Source: Neopestalotiopsis rosae
Taxonomy: Eukaryota; Ascomycota; Sordariomycetes; Amphisphaeriales; Sporocadaceae
Length of the DNA: 64,000 nt
Reading direction: 5' to 3'
Assembly (NCBI GenBank): GCA_023078685.1
Contig: JALGAS010000004.1
Coordinates: 3,596,001-3,660,000 of the forward strand
Shown: positions 24,177-34,244 of the stretch, piece by piece
Layout: the number at the start of each line of letters is the position of its first letter
Numbering within the stretch: position 1 is the first letter of the stretch
Program-made: the position numbers and the translations under genes
Notes under the pieces: generated by a model
What the model saw: the letters and a program-made list of their open reading frames with translations, nothing else
Databases searched by the model: none
Told to the model about the DNA's origin: nothing

Positions 24177-25840
24177 ATGCCGTATGCTATGCAACAAATC
24201 CACATTGGGGTCGGGTCTGAAGGCTATGAATTCGTAAACGAGGGCAGCCAAAGACAGGCCATCTACGGTCAAGAACATGGGAAGCTGAAGCAAAGGCTTA
24301 CGAGATTCTGCCCTGCACACATATGGCCCCAGAAGTCTCTTGCCAACGCCTGCCCTCGGCCGATTCTCCTTCACGGTTATCATCAGAACCTCTTATCCCA
24401 GCTACACGATGCGCTGACTGCTGCACTTATCGACATTGTTCGTCGATGGTGGACTGACCAGTCGGCTGAGTTTCCCCGCCGGATACCTCTTGAGCCCGGA
24501 GAAGAAGAACTTCTCAAGGTAGGTCTACCAATCCTATACGAAATCAATGACCCCTGGCATAGCTCCATTTCATATAGAAGCGCTGATTTGCGGAAAGTGG
24601 CTCGAGTTGCAGGTCTCTCTCGGAAATCTGGCCGACTATTCCCAATGCCAGGGTTCCTGGAGACCAGATTTCATGGTCGAACAGATTGAAATCGGCCAAG
24701 GTGAAGCCCCACTCGAAAACTTCCGAATAACAGAGATCAACGCCCGGTTTCCCTTCAACGGCTTCATGCACGAAGCGTACGGTCAAATGGCATTAGATTC
24801 CATGGACTTGGAGCATTGCGGACTGATGAGCGCGACTGATGGGCAAGAGGTGAGAACCCACCACGGATAAATCACAATGGCACAACACTAAATCTGACAT
24901 ATCCTAGATCATCAACGGTCTGATCAGCCTCTTTGAGCCTGGTGTCCCGTTGCACATTCTCCAAGGCGAGGGTCCTAGTATTGACTTGCACATGTTCATA
25001 AATGCCGTTCATCGGCAATTTGGGCTTATGCCCCGGCTGATTCGTCCGTCACAGCTAAGGATAGTCCAAGATCCTCAGGGGGGTGGCGAATCAAAGCTTT
25101 GTTGCACCGTTGGGGAGAAACAAGATGCAACGAGCCCCTTTCAGACTTCCATCCTGACGACTGGTGAAGGAGAGCTCGTCGAGGAGGTTCATCAAGTCGG
25201 ACTCGAAGTGTGCCAACGCGAGCTGTTCGCGCTTGACGCAGAAACTCTGCGTCACCTTGGCCTCTTGTGTTTCAACGATATGCGCACCATCTTGCTGGTT
25301 CACGACAAGCGCATGCTTGGAATTGTGAAGGAGGAGATTCCCTCCCTTCTCGCACGGAAGATACTCACTGCAGCGCAAGCACGAATCCTTGAGCAGGGAC
25401 TGGCGGACACGATACTACCTGCATCTCAACAGTTGGATGGACTTGTTCAAGATTGTGAGAAGTCCCTCGAACTGCGGAACGATTTCATTCTGAAGCCGAT
25501 TCGGAGTGGTAAGGGGCGTGGCATCTTGTTTGGTGAGGATTTGAGCCAAGACGAGTGGATTTCAGCCTTGAAGTCACAGATGTCGCTGAACTTGGAACTA
25601 GAGAAATCGTGCGTTGTACAGCGCCGCATCAGACCTCGCCTGTACGACCTGATCTTGAAATCATCTGGAGAGATGGTGCGATATCCCCTTGTAGGAACAT
25701 ATCATGTTGTGGATGGAAAGTTGCTTGGTCTAGGAATTTGGCGGTCCAATGGGGATCGTATTTGCGCTGTCAGTTCAGGAGGTGCGTGGATGTGCTCGGT
25801 GATGCCTAAGAAACAACAAAGGACGGAGTTGATTGGATGA
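24177..25840 (+). CDS. ATP-grasp ligase-like protein
   Basis: Three exons, 24177-24518, 24598-24849 and 24908-25840 (introns 79 and 58 nt), give 508 residues. The first acceptor (GGAAAG before TGG) is unusual but gives the expected reading LLK-WLELQ and then SQCQGSWRPDFMVEQ. The middle has ENFRITEINARFPFNG, a signature I associate with fungal proteins holding a glutathione-synthetase-like ATP-binding fold. The C-terminal third has the ATP-grasp elements: FILKPIRSGKGRGILFG (Lys plus Gly loop), VVQRRIRPRLYDL, and GTYHVVDGKLLGLGIWR. ATP-grasp enzymes join a carboxylate, activated as acyl-phosphate, to an amine or thiol. Substrates are unknown. Exon 1 and the first junction are the least certain parts. 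Confidence 0.72.
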
Positions 25841-26258
25841 CTGCACGTAGAGGCGGAAACCGGGGCGGAGAATAACAGGTACACATTAAAACCAAACCAA
25901 TTGGTGAAGTCTTTCGGGAAGAACACTAAGCAATGGGCCACAAAAGAACAAAAGTTCCGCTCGTGAATCACTTGCAGACTGAATCACTCGCACACGAATG
26001 ATCCATAGGATTGACACTGTTTGGCCATTGAGGTGAAGCTCATACGCTGTATGGTTCCTATGACCCCTGAGATTGGTTAGGCTAGCTTCCCTGAGCCTAG
26101 CGTTAGTGATCATATTACTGACTTTGATCCTTATCTGTCATCCATGACCTGCTTCTCTTTTTGCAAAAGCAGGCTTCGTTTGCGATTGAATGCAATATCT
26201 TTCTTGCTTATGATCTCAATCTACATGACAACCTGGGACGGCTATTGGTGTTGCACGC
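25841..26258. other. Intergenic, nothing recognised
   Basis: Spacer downstream of the ATP-grasp gene. No clear feature. Confidence 0.4.
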
Positions 26259-26744
26259 ATGTCGATGTTTTGGGCCATTGGCACTGTCGCAATCCTTCTC
26301 AAGAATGACGAATTGGTGATTGAAAGCCTGAAGGGGAATGTCGCTAAACGATTCCCGGTAGGTCGAGCTTGAAACAGGTCTTTCAAACATTCCTCTGCCC
26401 TTTAGAAGTCGGCACAGGCCAGGGTTGATCCTCGTTCGACACAAACAGGTACGAGTCGTGCCTTTGTTATCAATGCCTCGCCGAATATCAATTTACAGGT
26501 GATTTTTAGCGTCATTGAACGCGCATCCCGAGTGGAGTACATGACTTCCAACATACGTGTCGGCTGGGCAGTGCTCCTGTCGCCAACAATACCGGTGTGC
26601 GAACAAGAGCCCGAAGATAACAACGTCGCCGTTACTTGGATATCCCAGTCCGTGTTTCCCATCGGTCGATCATGTGAAACCATTTCAATCGCCGTTTCAA
26701 TTCGGGGCGGTGGACAGTGCTTGCGACAGCTGATTTTGATATGA
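26259..26744 (+). CDS. Possible small protein, doubtful
   Basis: A start at 26259 can be joined over a 48-nt intron (26358-26405, GTAGGT..TTTAG) to a 113-codon exon ending at 26744, giving 145 residues in one frame. The N-terminus MSMFWAIGTVAILLKNDELV is hydrophobic. No family is recognised. Against it: the intron is at the lower size limit, and one copy of the CGGCGATTGA promoter motif (26685-26694) falls inside the last exon, so this may simply be the promoter region of the dioxygenase gene. Confidence 0.25.
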
Positions 26745-26785
26745 ACCGAAAGACAGCCAATCATATTGCGACTTTCAATCGCCGA
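26685..26785 (+). promoter_or_regulatory. Two copies of motif TTTCAATCGCCG ahead of the dioxygenase gene
   Basis: TTTCAATCGCCG begins at 26683 and again at 26773, 90 bp apart, 268 and 178 bp upstream of the dioxygenase ATG. The reverse complement of its core, CGGCGATTGA, also occurs in the promoter of the oxidoreductase gene at 29.9-30.1 kb. A CGG-containing site is what Zn2Cys6 proteins usually bind, and such a regulator is encoded at 31809. Confidence 0.5.
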
Positions 26786-26952
26786 ATGGGCAATCTGGAC
26801 CCACATCAAGACCGTCGTAATTGTTGGCTGTATGTCCAGTATGGTACAGCAGCTTAAGAAGACACGCATTTCCGTTGGTCGTCCAAAATACGATCAGAAC
26901 GATATTATTGATTTTCAAGAAGAGACTTTCAAGCATTTTTATTCATCACATT

Positions 26953-27702
26953 ATGGCTACTGTTATTGCTTCGCACCCCGTGCCACTGCTCGGAAAGCTC
27001 GAGTCGGGCTGTGCCCTCGAGTCTTATTCCCTATCCGACCTCATTAGCGACATTAAACAACATCTGGGTAGCTCTTCTGGCATCAGCTCGAGTGATGTTG
27101 ACGAGGGGTACCTAAAGGAACTCCTACACAAATATCAGTCCAATTGTGATGACTGGCTACCATACTTCTACAATGATAAATCAAAAGCATACACTCGCAA
27201 CGCCATTGAAAACATAAACCAAAAAGCCAACATTGTGAGTTCCTTCTTCGAAAGGTCATCGAATATCAGCTAACATCGAGATTAAGTTGTTGCTCGTATG
27301 GAACCCCGGGAAAGGCTCGCCAATCCACGATCATGCAAACGCTCATTGCGTCATGAAGATATTGGCTGGCAGCTTGACCGAGACGGTCTACCAGCCTCAT
27401 GAGGATCACACCACGACTTCGCAGCCTCTGAAGGAAAAGTCCGTTCGCACATTCGGAGTCAACCAGGTGACGTACATAAGCGATGATATCGGGTTGCATC
27501 GTGTGCACAACCCGAGCCCCAACAATATTGCCGTTTCGTTGCACTGTAAGTCATACCCAAACGTAGGATGCAATGACTTTACTGATTATGTTCAGTATAC
27601 ACACCTCCAAATGCGGCCGACTACGGATATCATATCTACAACCCCAACACTGGGAAACCGAGTTTCGTTCCCCAGGCCAAGACGCATGCATCAAAGGACT
27701 AA
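26953..27702 (+). CDS. Cysteine (thiol) dioxygenase
   Basis: Three exons, 26953-27234, 27287-27545 and 27596-27702 (introns 52 and 50 nt), give 215 residues, typical for the family. The cupin iron site is clear: the two His of SPIHDHANAHC, with the Cys that forms the Cys-Tyr cofactor, then MKILAGSLTE, and the third iron His in IGLHRVHNPS. The Tyr of HIYNPNTGK is near the end. Cysteine dioxygenase uses non-heme Fe(II) and O2 to turn cysteine into cysteine sulfinate in the cytoplasm. A related thiol substrate is possible. Placement between an ATP-grasp gene and an FAD oxidoreductase, with a shared promoter motif, suggests a dedicated rather than housekeeping copy. Confidence 0.88.
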
Positions 27703-28415
27703 TGGCGCTATGGGCTTGCCGAACTCGCCCAAGTTACTGTATCGGACTCTCACTTCCAACCATCCTGTATATAGCACTGTTTCATGTCATTCGGACGACG
27801 ATTCCTCGATCCTGTTCGCGTAGATACCCCAAGCATGGCCAACAAGCCATAGCGACTAGTTTGCTTTAGAATGTATATATCTATCAATCATCTTACCTTA
27901 CTCATACATGACTTTGCTCAGTAAACTCATGTTCTCTGATGACACAATATTCGACCACATATAAGATAGCGGTCCATTTACTTTGATGAGTAGGACTTCT
28001 CGTCAATTACCATTGTGAAACACAATGCAGACTAAATATATACGGATTTGGTGGCCGTGTGATAGGAAAATGCAGTGTCGACCTTGCCGTAAACATTGCA
28101 ATGTGGGGGGAATGTTTCTGTCACCACATTTTCTGCTGTTGACTTGGACATCAGTCCACACTTCAATGGGAGTTGATATTTAGTGCATGGATGAATACGC
28201 TGTGGTTCACCAAGATGTGTTTGCTAAAGAGAACGCGCTAAATTTATTTCGTGGTGGGTATGAGTACATGGATGCTAGATAGTTCGAGCGCAGGTGGCAA
28301 AGTATCACTGCCTCGTCTCAATAAATGCTACCAAGATGACAAAACGTAGTAAATGACACCCTTTCCAGGGTGATCCTGAAGTTGCCATTTCCCATGGCAC
28401 ACGAAGTCGCTTGGC
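27703..28415. other. Intergenic, nothing recognised
   Basis: Spacer between converging genes; should contain both 3' ends. No ORF with coding character. Confidence 0.5.
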
Positions 28416-29726
28416 CTATGCCGCTGCAACAGGGATCGGGCCCCCTATCCTCTCGCCCATTATTGATGGCTGGTCCGGCAAGCTGATGTCTGCCTTTGAC
28501 ACCCATTGCGGACTGACCCTCTTTAAGAACTTCATGAATTTGAAGAATCCAACGGCATATTCCTTGTCGCCCGAGGGGTCAACGACGCCCTCTGGGAAAG
28601 CGATACCGGCACCGTATAGGCCCGTCACCACCGTCCTCGACGCTGCATCCAGGAACTGGCTGGTGTGGTGATCATATTGTAATGTCTTGTTCATGACGGG
28701 CAATTGATTTCGCGTGAAACCAATAGCTTGTATCATGTGATCGCAACTAGGGAGCTCGCGCTGGTAGGCTTCTGCCTCCTTTGCGGCGCCGCCCGAACAG
28801 TCGACTCTAGTGACAATATCACGGAGGGGGCTCGCCTCGAATGTGTCTGCATCGAGTTTCATTGATCGTGCCCACTCGGCGGCCTGTCCTTTCAGACCAG
28901 TGTTGTCATAATAGATCTTGCCATCCTTGTACTCGGCATACTTTAGCGCCGTAGATCTTGTGAACCACTTCACTTGCAACAGCGGATGCGAAGTACGAGC
29001 TAGGCGTTCCAGGTTCATGAGTATCAGGATGGCGGAATGTGATGCGCCTATTACGGCGACTGTGGTTCTAGTATTGGAGGGTATGGCTTTGCAGAGCGCA
29101 CTGGGTTTGAGTGCCAGATCCAAGTCCAGCAATGACGGCTCCTTGCCCACAGAAACGGGTAGAGAAGCGACTGTCGGGACTGAACCCGTGCAGTAGACGA
29201 CCCGAGCAGCATGTAGAGTCTGTTGTGCGTCGGTACCACTAGGTTGAAAGCCAAGGGACCATGTGAAATCCTAAGGATACGAGGTAAGTATACGTATGTG
29301 AAATAAAAATGGTTGGGGCAAGCATACATTGTCTATTGAGGTGACAGCAGTGACCCGACCTTGAAAACAATGCACACGCTTGTTTCTTGCAAGGCCGTCG
29401 GAGAGCATTTTTAATAAGTCTCCAGCGTACTTGAGCGAGCACGGCTTATCTTGCTCGAGGCCTTGAAGTACTGTGAATGCATTGGGTGCGGGCGTATTCT
29501 CGACAATCTCGCGAAATGCCGAGACAGCTGTAGCATATGTGACAAACAAGCACACCCGGGTGTTGCTGGGGACTTCGTCGTATGAGCATGCCACTTTACC
29601 GCCGCGGAAATCTGTGTCGACCCAGGCAATGGGATCAGTCTTGCCGTCCTCAAGCAAATTGCCCAGGGCAGCTATGCCGGCGGCACCTCCGCCAATGACG
29701 GCGGCAGAAAAGCGTTGACCATACAT
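28416..29726 (-). CDS. FAD/NAD(P)-binding oxidoreductase, monooxygenase-like
   Basis: Two exons, 29726-29328 and 29270-28416 (57-nt intron), give 417 residues. The FAD site GGGAAGIAALG is at residues 13-23 and a second Rossmann site, VAVIGASHSAILILM, lies near residue 210; RVVYCTGSVP precedes it and a Asp/Gly-rich third block (HMIQAIGFTRNQ, GLYGAGIAFPEG) follows. Two dinucleotide sites in this order are found in N-hydroxylating and flavin-monooxygenase-related enzymes and in pyridine-nucleotide oxidoreductases. No CxxC redox pair is seen, so a disulfide reductase is unlikely. It could oxidise nitrogen or sulfur in a product of the neighbouring genes; that is inference. Confidence 0.75.
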
Positions 29727-29878
29727 TGCGGTAATGATGTTTTGTGGCTGCTGTGTGGCTTCTGGAAAGAAACAAAGAACAATGATATCGGAGACGATAA
29801 GCAAAACTAATGGTCACAGCATCTAAGATTGAGCAGAGCGGGACATCATATAAGATCCCTTCTTCAGATGATCATCTA

Positions 29879-30026
29879 GAGATAAGACACTCGTGCAACA
29901 ACAAAAACGAGTCGGCGATTGACTATAAACTTTCCCCCTTCTCAAGTAAAGTCAAGATGCCTGTCATGAGATAAGGCGCTCGTGCCGCCAATAGACTGAG
30001 TCGGCGAATGAGTATAAGCTTTCCCA
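29879..30026 (-). repeat. Imperfect tandem duplication in a promoter
   Basis: About 58 bp is present twice, at 29879-29936 and 29968-30026. Both copies start GAGATAAG, then share CTCGTGC, GAGTCGGCGA, and end with CTATAAACTTTCCC or GTATAAGCTTTCCC. The copies lie 150-300 bp upstream of the oxidoreductase start codon (read leftward), so they look like a doubled control element. Confidence 0.6.
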
Positions 30027-30125
30027 GGCCAACCACTCACAGCTGAGATTGATCCCCGGCGGCGAACCCCGACGTCCGTGCTTACGTCCCCTTACTTCGC
30101 CTTGCACCAACAAGTCAATCGCCGA
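29912..30125. promoter_or_regulatory. Cluster of TCGGCGATTGAC-type sites
   Basis: TCGGCGATTGAC occurs at 29912-29923 on the + strand and, inverted, at 30114-30125; a variant TCGGCGAATGAG is at 30001-30012. Two more copies of the core lie ahead of the dioxygenase gene. Likely transcription-factor sites, by repetition and position only. Confidence 0.5.
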
Positions 30126-30736
30126 ACGACACCGCCTCGAGTTCCCGGCCTTCCAAAACTGTCACAAAATGGCAGATCATGTCTTGTCTTTCGATATCAT
30201 GCATGGTCCATCGGAAATTGATCGAATTGAAATGTCGTAATCTGGTCACAGTGTCACGACATCGGGAATGCTGATAGTGAAAAAGGAAAGCAAACTCGGA
30301 AGCGCAAAAAGCGATGGAATAGCGTGTGGGGAGCTACTACAGCCCAGTGACCATGCATCATGCGTGGTCATAGCAAACAGGCCACTCTGTAGTCGTAGCA
30401 GATGTCAATGATTTCGTGGCTTTGGTACATGTCTATTGAAGTTTGATCCCAGTTCAAGAGTCAGCCCGTGCATCATCACCGTTCGCCTGCTCATGAGTGT
30501 GACTGTCGAAATCGAATGAGTTGTGGTCAGGTGTTGAATCTTGAGCAGCCTGCGGGAAACAGTCGTGTAGTGGTCTTGTATAATACCATGCAAGAACCCC
30601 TTACTACGGTCAATTATATATTCATGGCTATCTAAAACGATGCAGTGCATTTTCAACAAGATTGTAATGCTTCAGATGTAACGGGCTTCCATCTAGCGAC
30701 TCATTCAAGCATTGGCATTTGGTACAGTCTTGGAAC

Positions 30737-30916
30737 TCATACCGCACCCGTGGACTTCCACAGCAGAACATCTGCCATGCGCAGCTCGCCAGACTCTGTC
30801 TCCCACCACGAAGAGCCTCCAGATCACAGCATTAAATCTCTATCAATATACTGGTGATTGACAATAACGACATGCGGCCATCTAGTATACTTCCCTAGAT
30901 CGGCGAGCATGGCCAT
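30737..30916 (-). pseudogene. Possible decayed reading frame, cupin-like wording
   Basis: Reading leftward from an ATG at 30916 gives 59 codons to 30737 with one TGA inside. The part after that stop reads SSWWETESGELRMADVLLWK, which loosely resembles the strand pair DGE-R-x-x-GDVLL-x-E of cupins. The fragment is short and could be chance. Confidence 0.15.
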
Positions 30917-31167
30917 TGAGGCGCCCTTGGACATATGTCTATTTCACTTCTAAATACCTAGGTAGTTGTAGTATTGTAGTTGCGCAAAGAAGTATGGTAT
31001 CCAAGTGAATTGGCTGCCTTACCTTACCCACACGCTGACGCCAGTGCTGCTTCTAGAAGGTAGTGGGACTTCAGCGGGCGCTAATCATCCTTAGGGCATT
31101 CGGCGCTAATTGCGCGACGAGCAATTTGACAACTACTGCCTGGTCAGGGACCTAACTCATCTGGCGT

Positions 31168-31799
31168 TTTTGACAGAGCGTCCCTATTCGGGCTCACCCC
31201 CCCTCCTATCCGGGCTCACCCTGCAGCTGCAGCAGCCCGCCAAGCTTTCGCCGGCCCGCCGGTATCTTTTGACTCCATATAGCATACCGGTGCAGCGGCT
31301 ATTTACTATAGAATTCTGATTTCTAATATGCATTTGCCAATTTCTAGTCCTTAGAGCTTTGCGTCTAATTTATTTATTATAACTGGTTTGTTTGGCGCCG
31401 AATATTCACGAGGGATGCGCCGTGCGGCGGTTATAAGAAATAGGGTAGCTAATAGGCTAGCGGCAAACCAGGGTATAGCCGTACGTAGCTATATGCTAGT
31501 TTAACGAATTTATCGATATTTATATCGTCGCGCAAGGCGAACCTCTAAAAGGGCCACCCTCGCGGGGGTGGTAGTATACCGGGATCTACCATTTTGTATT
31601 ACTATCATTATTATCGTGGATAAAAAATTAAAGCTCTTGGGACTGGGAATTGGCAATTGCATATTAATACGCCAATGCATTAGTCACTGGTATATTGAAA
31701 AAATATGGGCGGGCCGGTGAAGGTCTGACGGGCTGTTGCAGCTGCAGGGTGAGCCCGGATAGGAGGGGGGTGAGCCCGAATAGGGACGCTCTTTTGACA
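31168..31799. mobile_element. Second hAT-like miniature element, next to a regulator gene
   Basis: Inverted repeats of about 85 bp lie at 31176-31260 and 31708-31791; both outer ends read GAGCGTCCCTATTCGGGCTC, with one extra C and a few substitutions further in. The 8-bp direct repeat TTTTGACA flanks the element at 31168-31175 and 31792-31799, again the hAT signature. The element is 616 bp with no transposase ORF. Each arm contains CGGGCTCACCC twice. An inner inverted pair (31324-31344 and 31647-31666, TAATATGCA..TTGCCAATT) may mark a nested older element. Its ends are unrelated to those of the element at 10.2 kb. Confidence 0.85.
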
Positions 31800-31808
31800 A
31801 ACCTCATC

Positions 31809-33818
31809 ATGCCCGGTAATTGTGCCACTCCTTCGAAAGATCGATCGTATTACCCAGCCTGCCAGACGTTTGACATGCACATGTCCGGTCAGGGCCACGG
31901 CAACAGCAGTCCGACTCCACTAGCCTGCACTGAGTGCCGGCGCCAGCACCTGAAGTGCGACTCCCGCAAGCCGACCTGTACACGTTGCTCGCAATGCGAT
32001 CTCGCTTGTTTTTACCTGCCGTCCCGGCGCGGGGGAAGAAGGACCAGGGCGGCGGTCGCACAGGCACTTCGCACCAACCAGCCAGAACTCAGGCAAAGTG
32101 ATAACAACAATCGTACCCAAGATCAAGTGTGTTTTGCCCAATCTTTATGTTGATATCGCGATTGACATTGAAATTGACATTGCCTTTAGAGCATGAATTC
32201 ATCTGTAATGCAACAACAACCAGCTCCACCACGCTTCAGTCCGCCCGAGAATCAAACTCTAGTTGCTGCTGCTGCTGAAAGCGCTACAAGTACCACTGGA
32301 GATAACAACTTGAGCGCCTCAATTGGGGCCAATCCACCTGCCATACCTCTACGCAACAACAGCAATGACTTGAACAATTACAATGGGCCGCAAATTACGC
32401 GACAAGATGACCGCTTGGTTAAGCTCTTTTACGAAAATATGCACATTGCCCATCCCATTCTAGTACCCAGTGCCTTCTACCATGGGCAACAGTATCCTCA
32501 ATTCCTGCAATTGGTAGTCCAGCTCATCGGGTCACGGTACCTGCCCCCCGAGCCAAGCCGTCAGCAATTGAAGGATGATGTCGAAACCCAATTGTCAATG
32601 GGTCAAGATCGGTCCACTTCCATGGTTCAAGCCTGTTTACTATATGCCATTTATCTTGATGCATGCAACGACTATGCCAAAGCGCGGGACGCGTTTTCGA
32701 AAGCGGCTCAGATCGCGTCCGAACTTGGCATGCATCGAAGCAGCTTTGCATCATCTTTGGGATCTGAGCGGTCGGTCGAAGCTGAAAGTATGCGAAGAAC
32801 ATGGTGGGAGCTCTACGTGGTCGATGTCTTCATGAACATTTCGTCAAAGCCGCTGACATTTCACTGCAACATTGCGACACCCGAGGTGGCATTGCCCTGT
32901 GATGAAGCCGCGTACGTGAGAGCTAATGATATTCCTGCCCCGGCCAGGTTCTTGACTTTCAGACGTCGAGTATTTGCAGCCGAGGAAACTGTCTTCTCGT
33001 CCTATAGCTATCGTATCGACGCTGTAATGATCCTTTGCCGCGTCCTTGTACTCAATCAAGTACGCGAACCGCACCGTGATCAGCTGCAAGCGGTCGAGAA
33101 TGCGCTCGTGAGTTGGGGCAACCACTTGCCCACATCAAAAAGGGAGATCATCGACTCGTACGGCACCGTTGACGAAATGATGTTTCAGGCACATATTGCC
33201 ATTGCATACGCTGCCATGCTGCTTCATCTTCCACGCAGCGACTTGCAACCACTTCTTCCACCGCGGGGTGACATATTCTGGCCGTGCACGCCCAGTGAAC
33301 TCTCTTCGACTTTCTCACGGGTGGTTCACAGTATCAAAGCAACGGAGGCTTCGAGACGTGTATCGGATTTCGTGTCGATATGCCCAAACATGAACAAGCA
33401 CAGCCCCTTGATCACGCCTGCTCTAGGACTCTGCGGAATGATCCAGCTCGCCACATCGCTGAGCCATGCAAACGATTGTTTTGATCACCATTGCAACCGC
33501 GTCACTCTGATACTGGGCTGTTTGCGCGTGGCGGGACGTACGTGGGACTCGGCCAGCATGACTTTTCATCGGGTACGCACATGCGCAGATGAGATACTAT
33601 CGCAGTCTATCGCCGACTGGAGCAGCAAGGTATCTGAAAAGGTCACACCAACTCACAATCCAAATGATACGCGAAGCGGTAATAGGGATGTCGGCTCGGT
33701 GCAGAATGCTCCTGATGCGCAAAATCAGATAATGTTGAATTTCTCGCTAGGATTTGTCGATTCTGCGTGTTACGACACTTCACTTTTCAATAGCCTCGGG
33801 GAATTCGACATCATTTAA
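31809..33818 (+). CDS. Zn2Cys6 fungal transcription factor
   Basis: Two exons, 31809-32126 and 32190-33818 (63-nt intron), give 648 residues. The binuclear zinc cluster is at about residues 39-67: ACTECRRQHLKCDSRKPTC then TRCSQCDLACFY, followed by the basic SRRGGRR. The fungal-specific middle homology region follows at residues 170-480 (PILVPSAFYH, YPQFLQLVVQLIGS, QACLLYAIYLDACNDYAKA, ESMRRTWWELYVVDVFM). This type often controls secondary-metabolite clusters and may act on the CGG-containing sites in the neighbouring promoters. Only 9 nt separate the ATG from the target duplication of a hAT-like element; Met at 31875 is an alternative start ahead of the zinc cluster. Confidence 0.9.
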
Positions 33819-34244
33819 TTCACTGGCACAAGATGAGAATATGCTGTAGTGTTCAAGAAGACGCGAAGCAATTCAACACCGCGACATTTCTCGGGTTCCA
33901 GAAAGCCTCTGAGCCAGCCCCGGCCCCCACGCTGCTTCGGCCCCGAGAATAACCAGCCCAACCACCCTAAGCCTAGCGTAAATGCTCGCATCATTGACTT
34001 TATCCCTCATTTGTTGTCGACGGCTTGCTTGTCATGATACAAAAGCGCGTTTCTCATCTTGAGCAGGAGAAGGTCTTTTGGATCAAGAATCCCCTCATTA
34101 TAGCGTTGCGATATCCGTTTTTTACAATCACCCTTGTCGGACAGAAAGCGACACCCACATTGAATTGTTGGGTCTATTGCCTAGACGGGGGACAGTAGAC
34201 GCAGGAGCAAGAAGCTACACTACCTACAACAGTTTCAAGCCAGG
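33819..34244. other. Intergenic, nothing recognised
   Basis: Spacer between two genes on the same strand. No clear feature. Confidence 0.5.

Larger units (their letters stand above)
29727..31167. other. Intergenic with promoter elements, otherwise no clear gene
   Basis: The left 400 bp carry the duplicated control elements described separately. A weak, broken reading frame on the - strand (30737-30916) is listed separately. TACCTAGGTAG occurs near 30955. The right end borders a hAT-like element. Confidence 0.45.

Noticed and set aside
26402..26869. 155-codon ORF on the - strand ahead of the dioxygenase gene
   Set aside because: No recognisable domain, overlaps the putative promoter motifs and a competing + strand frame.
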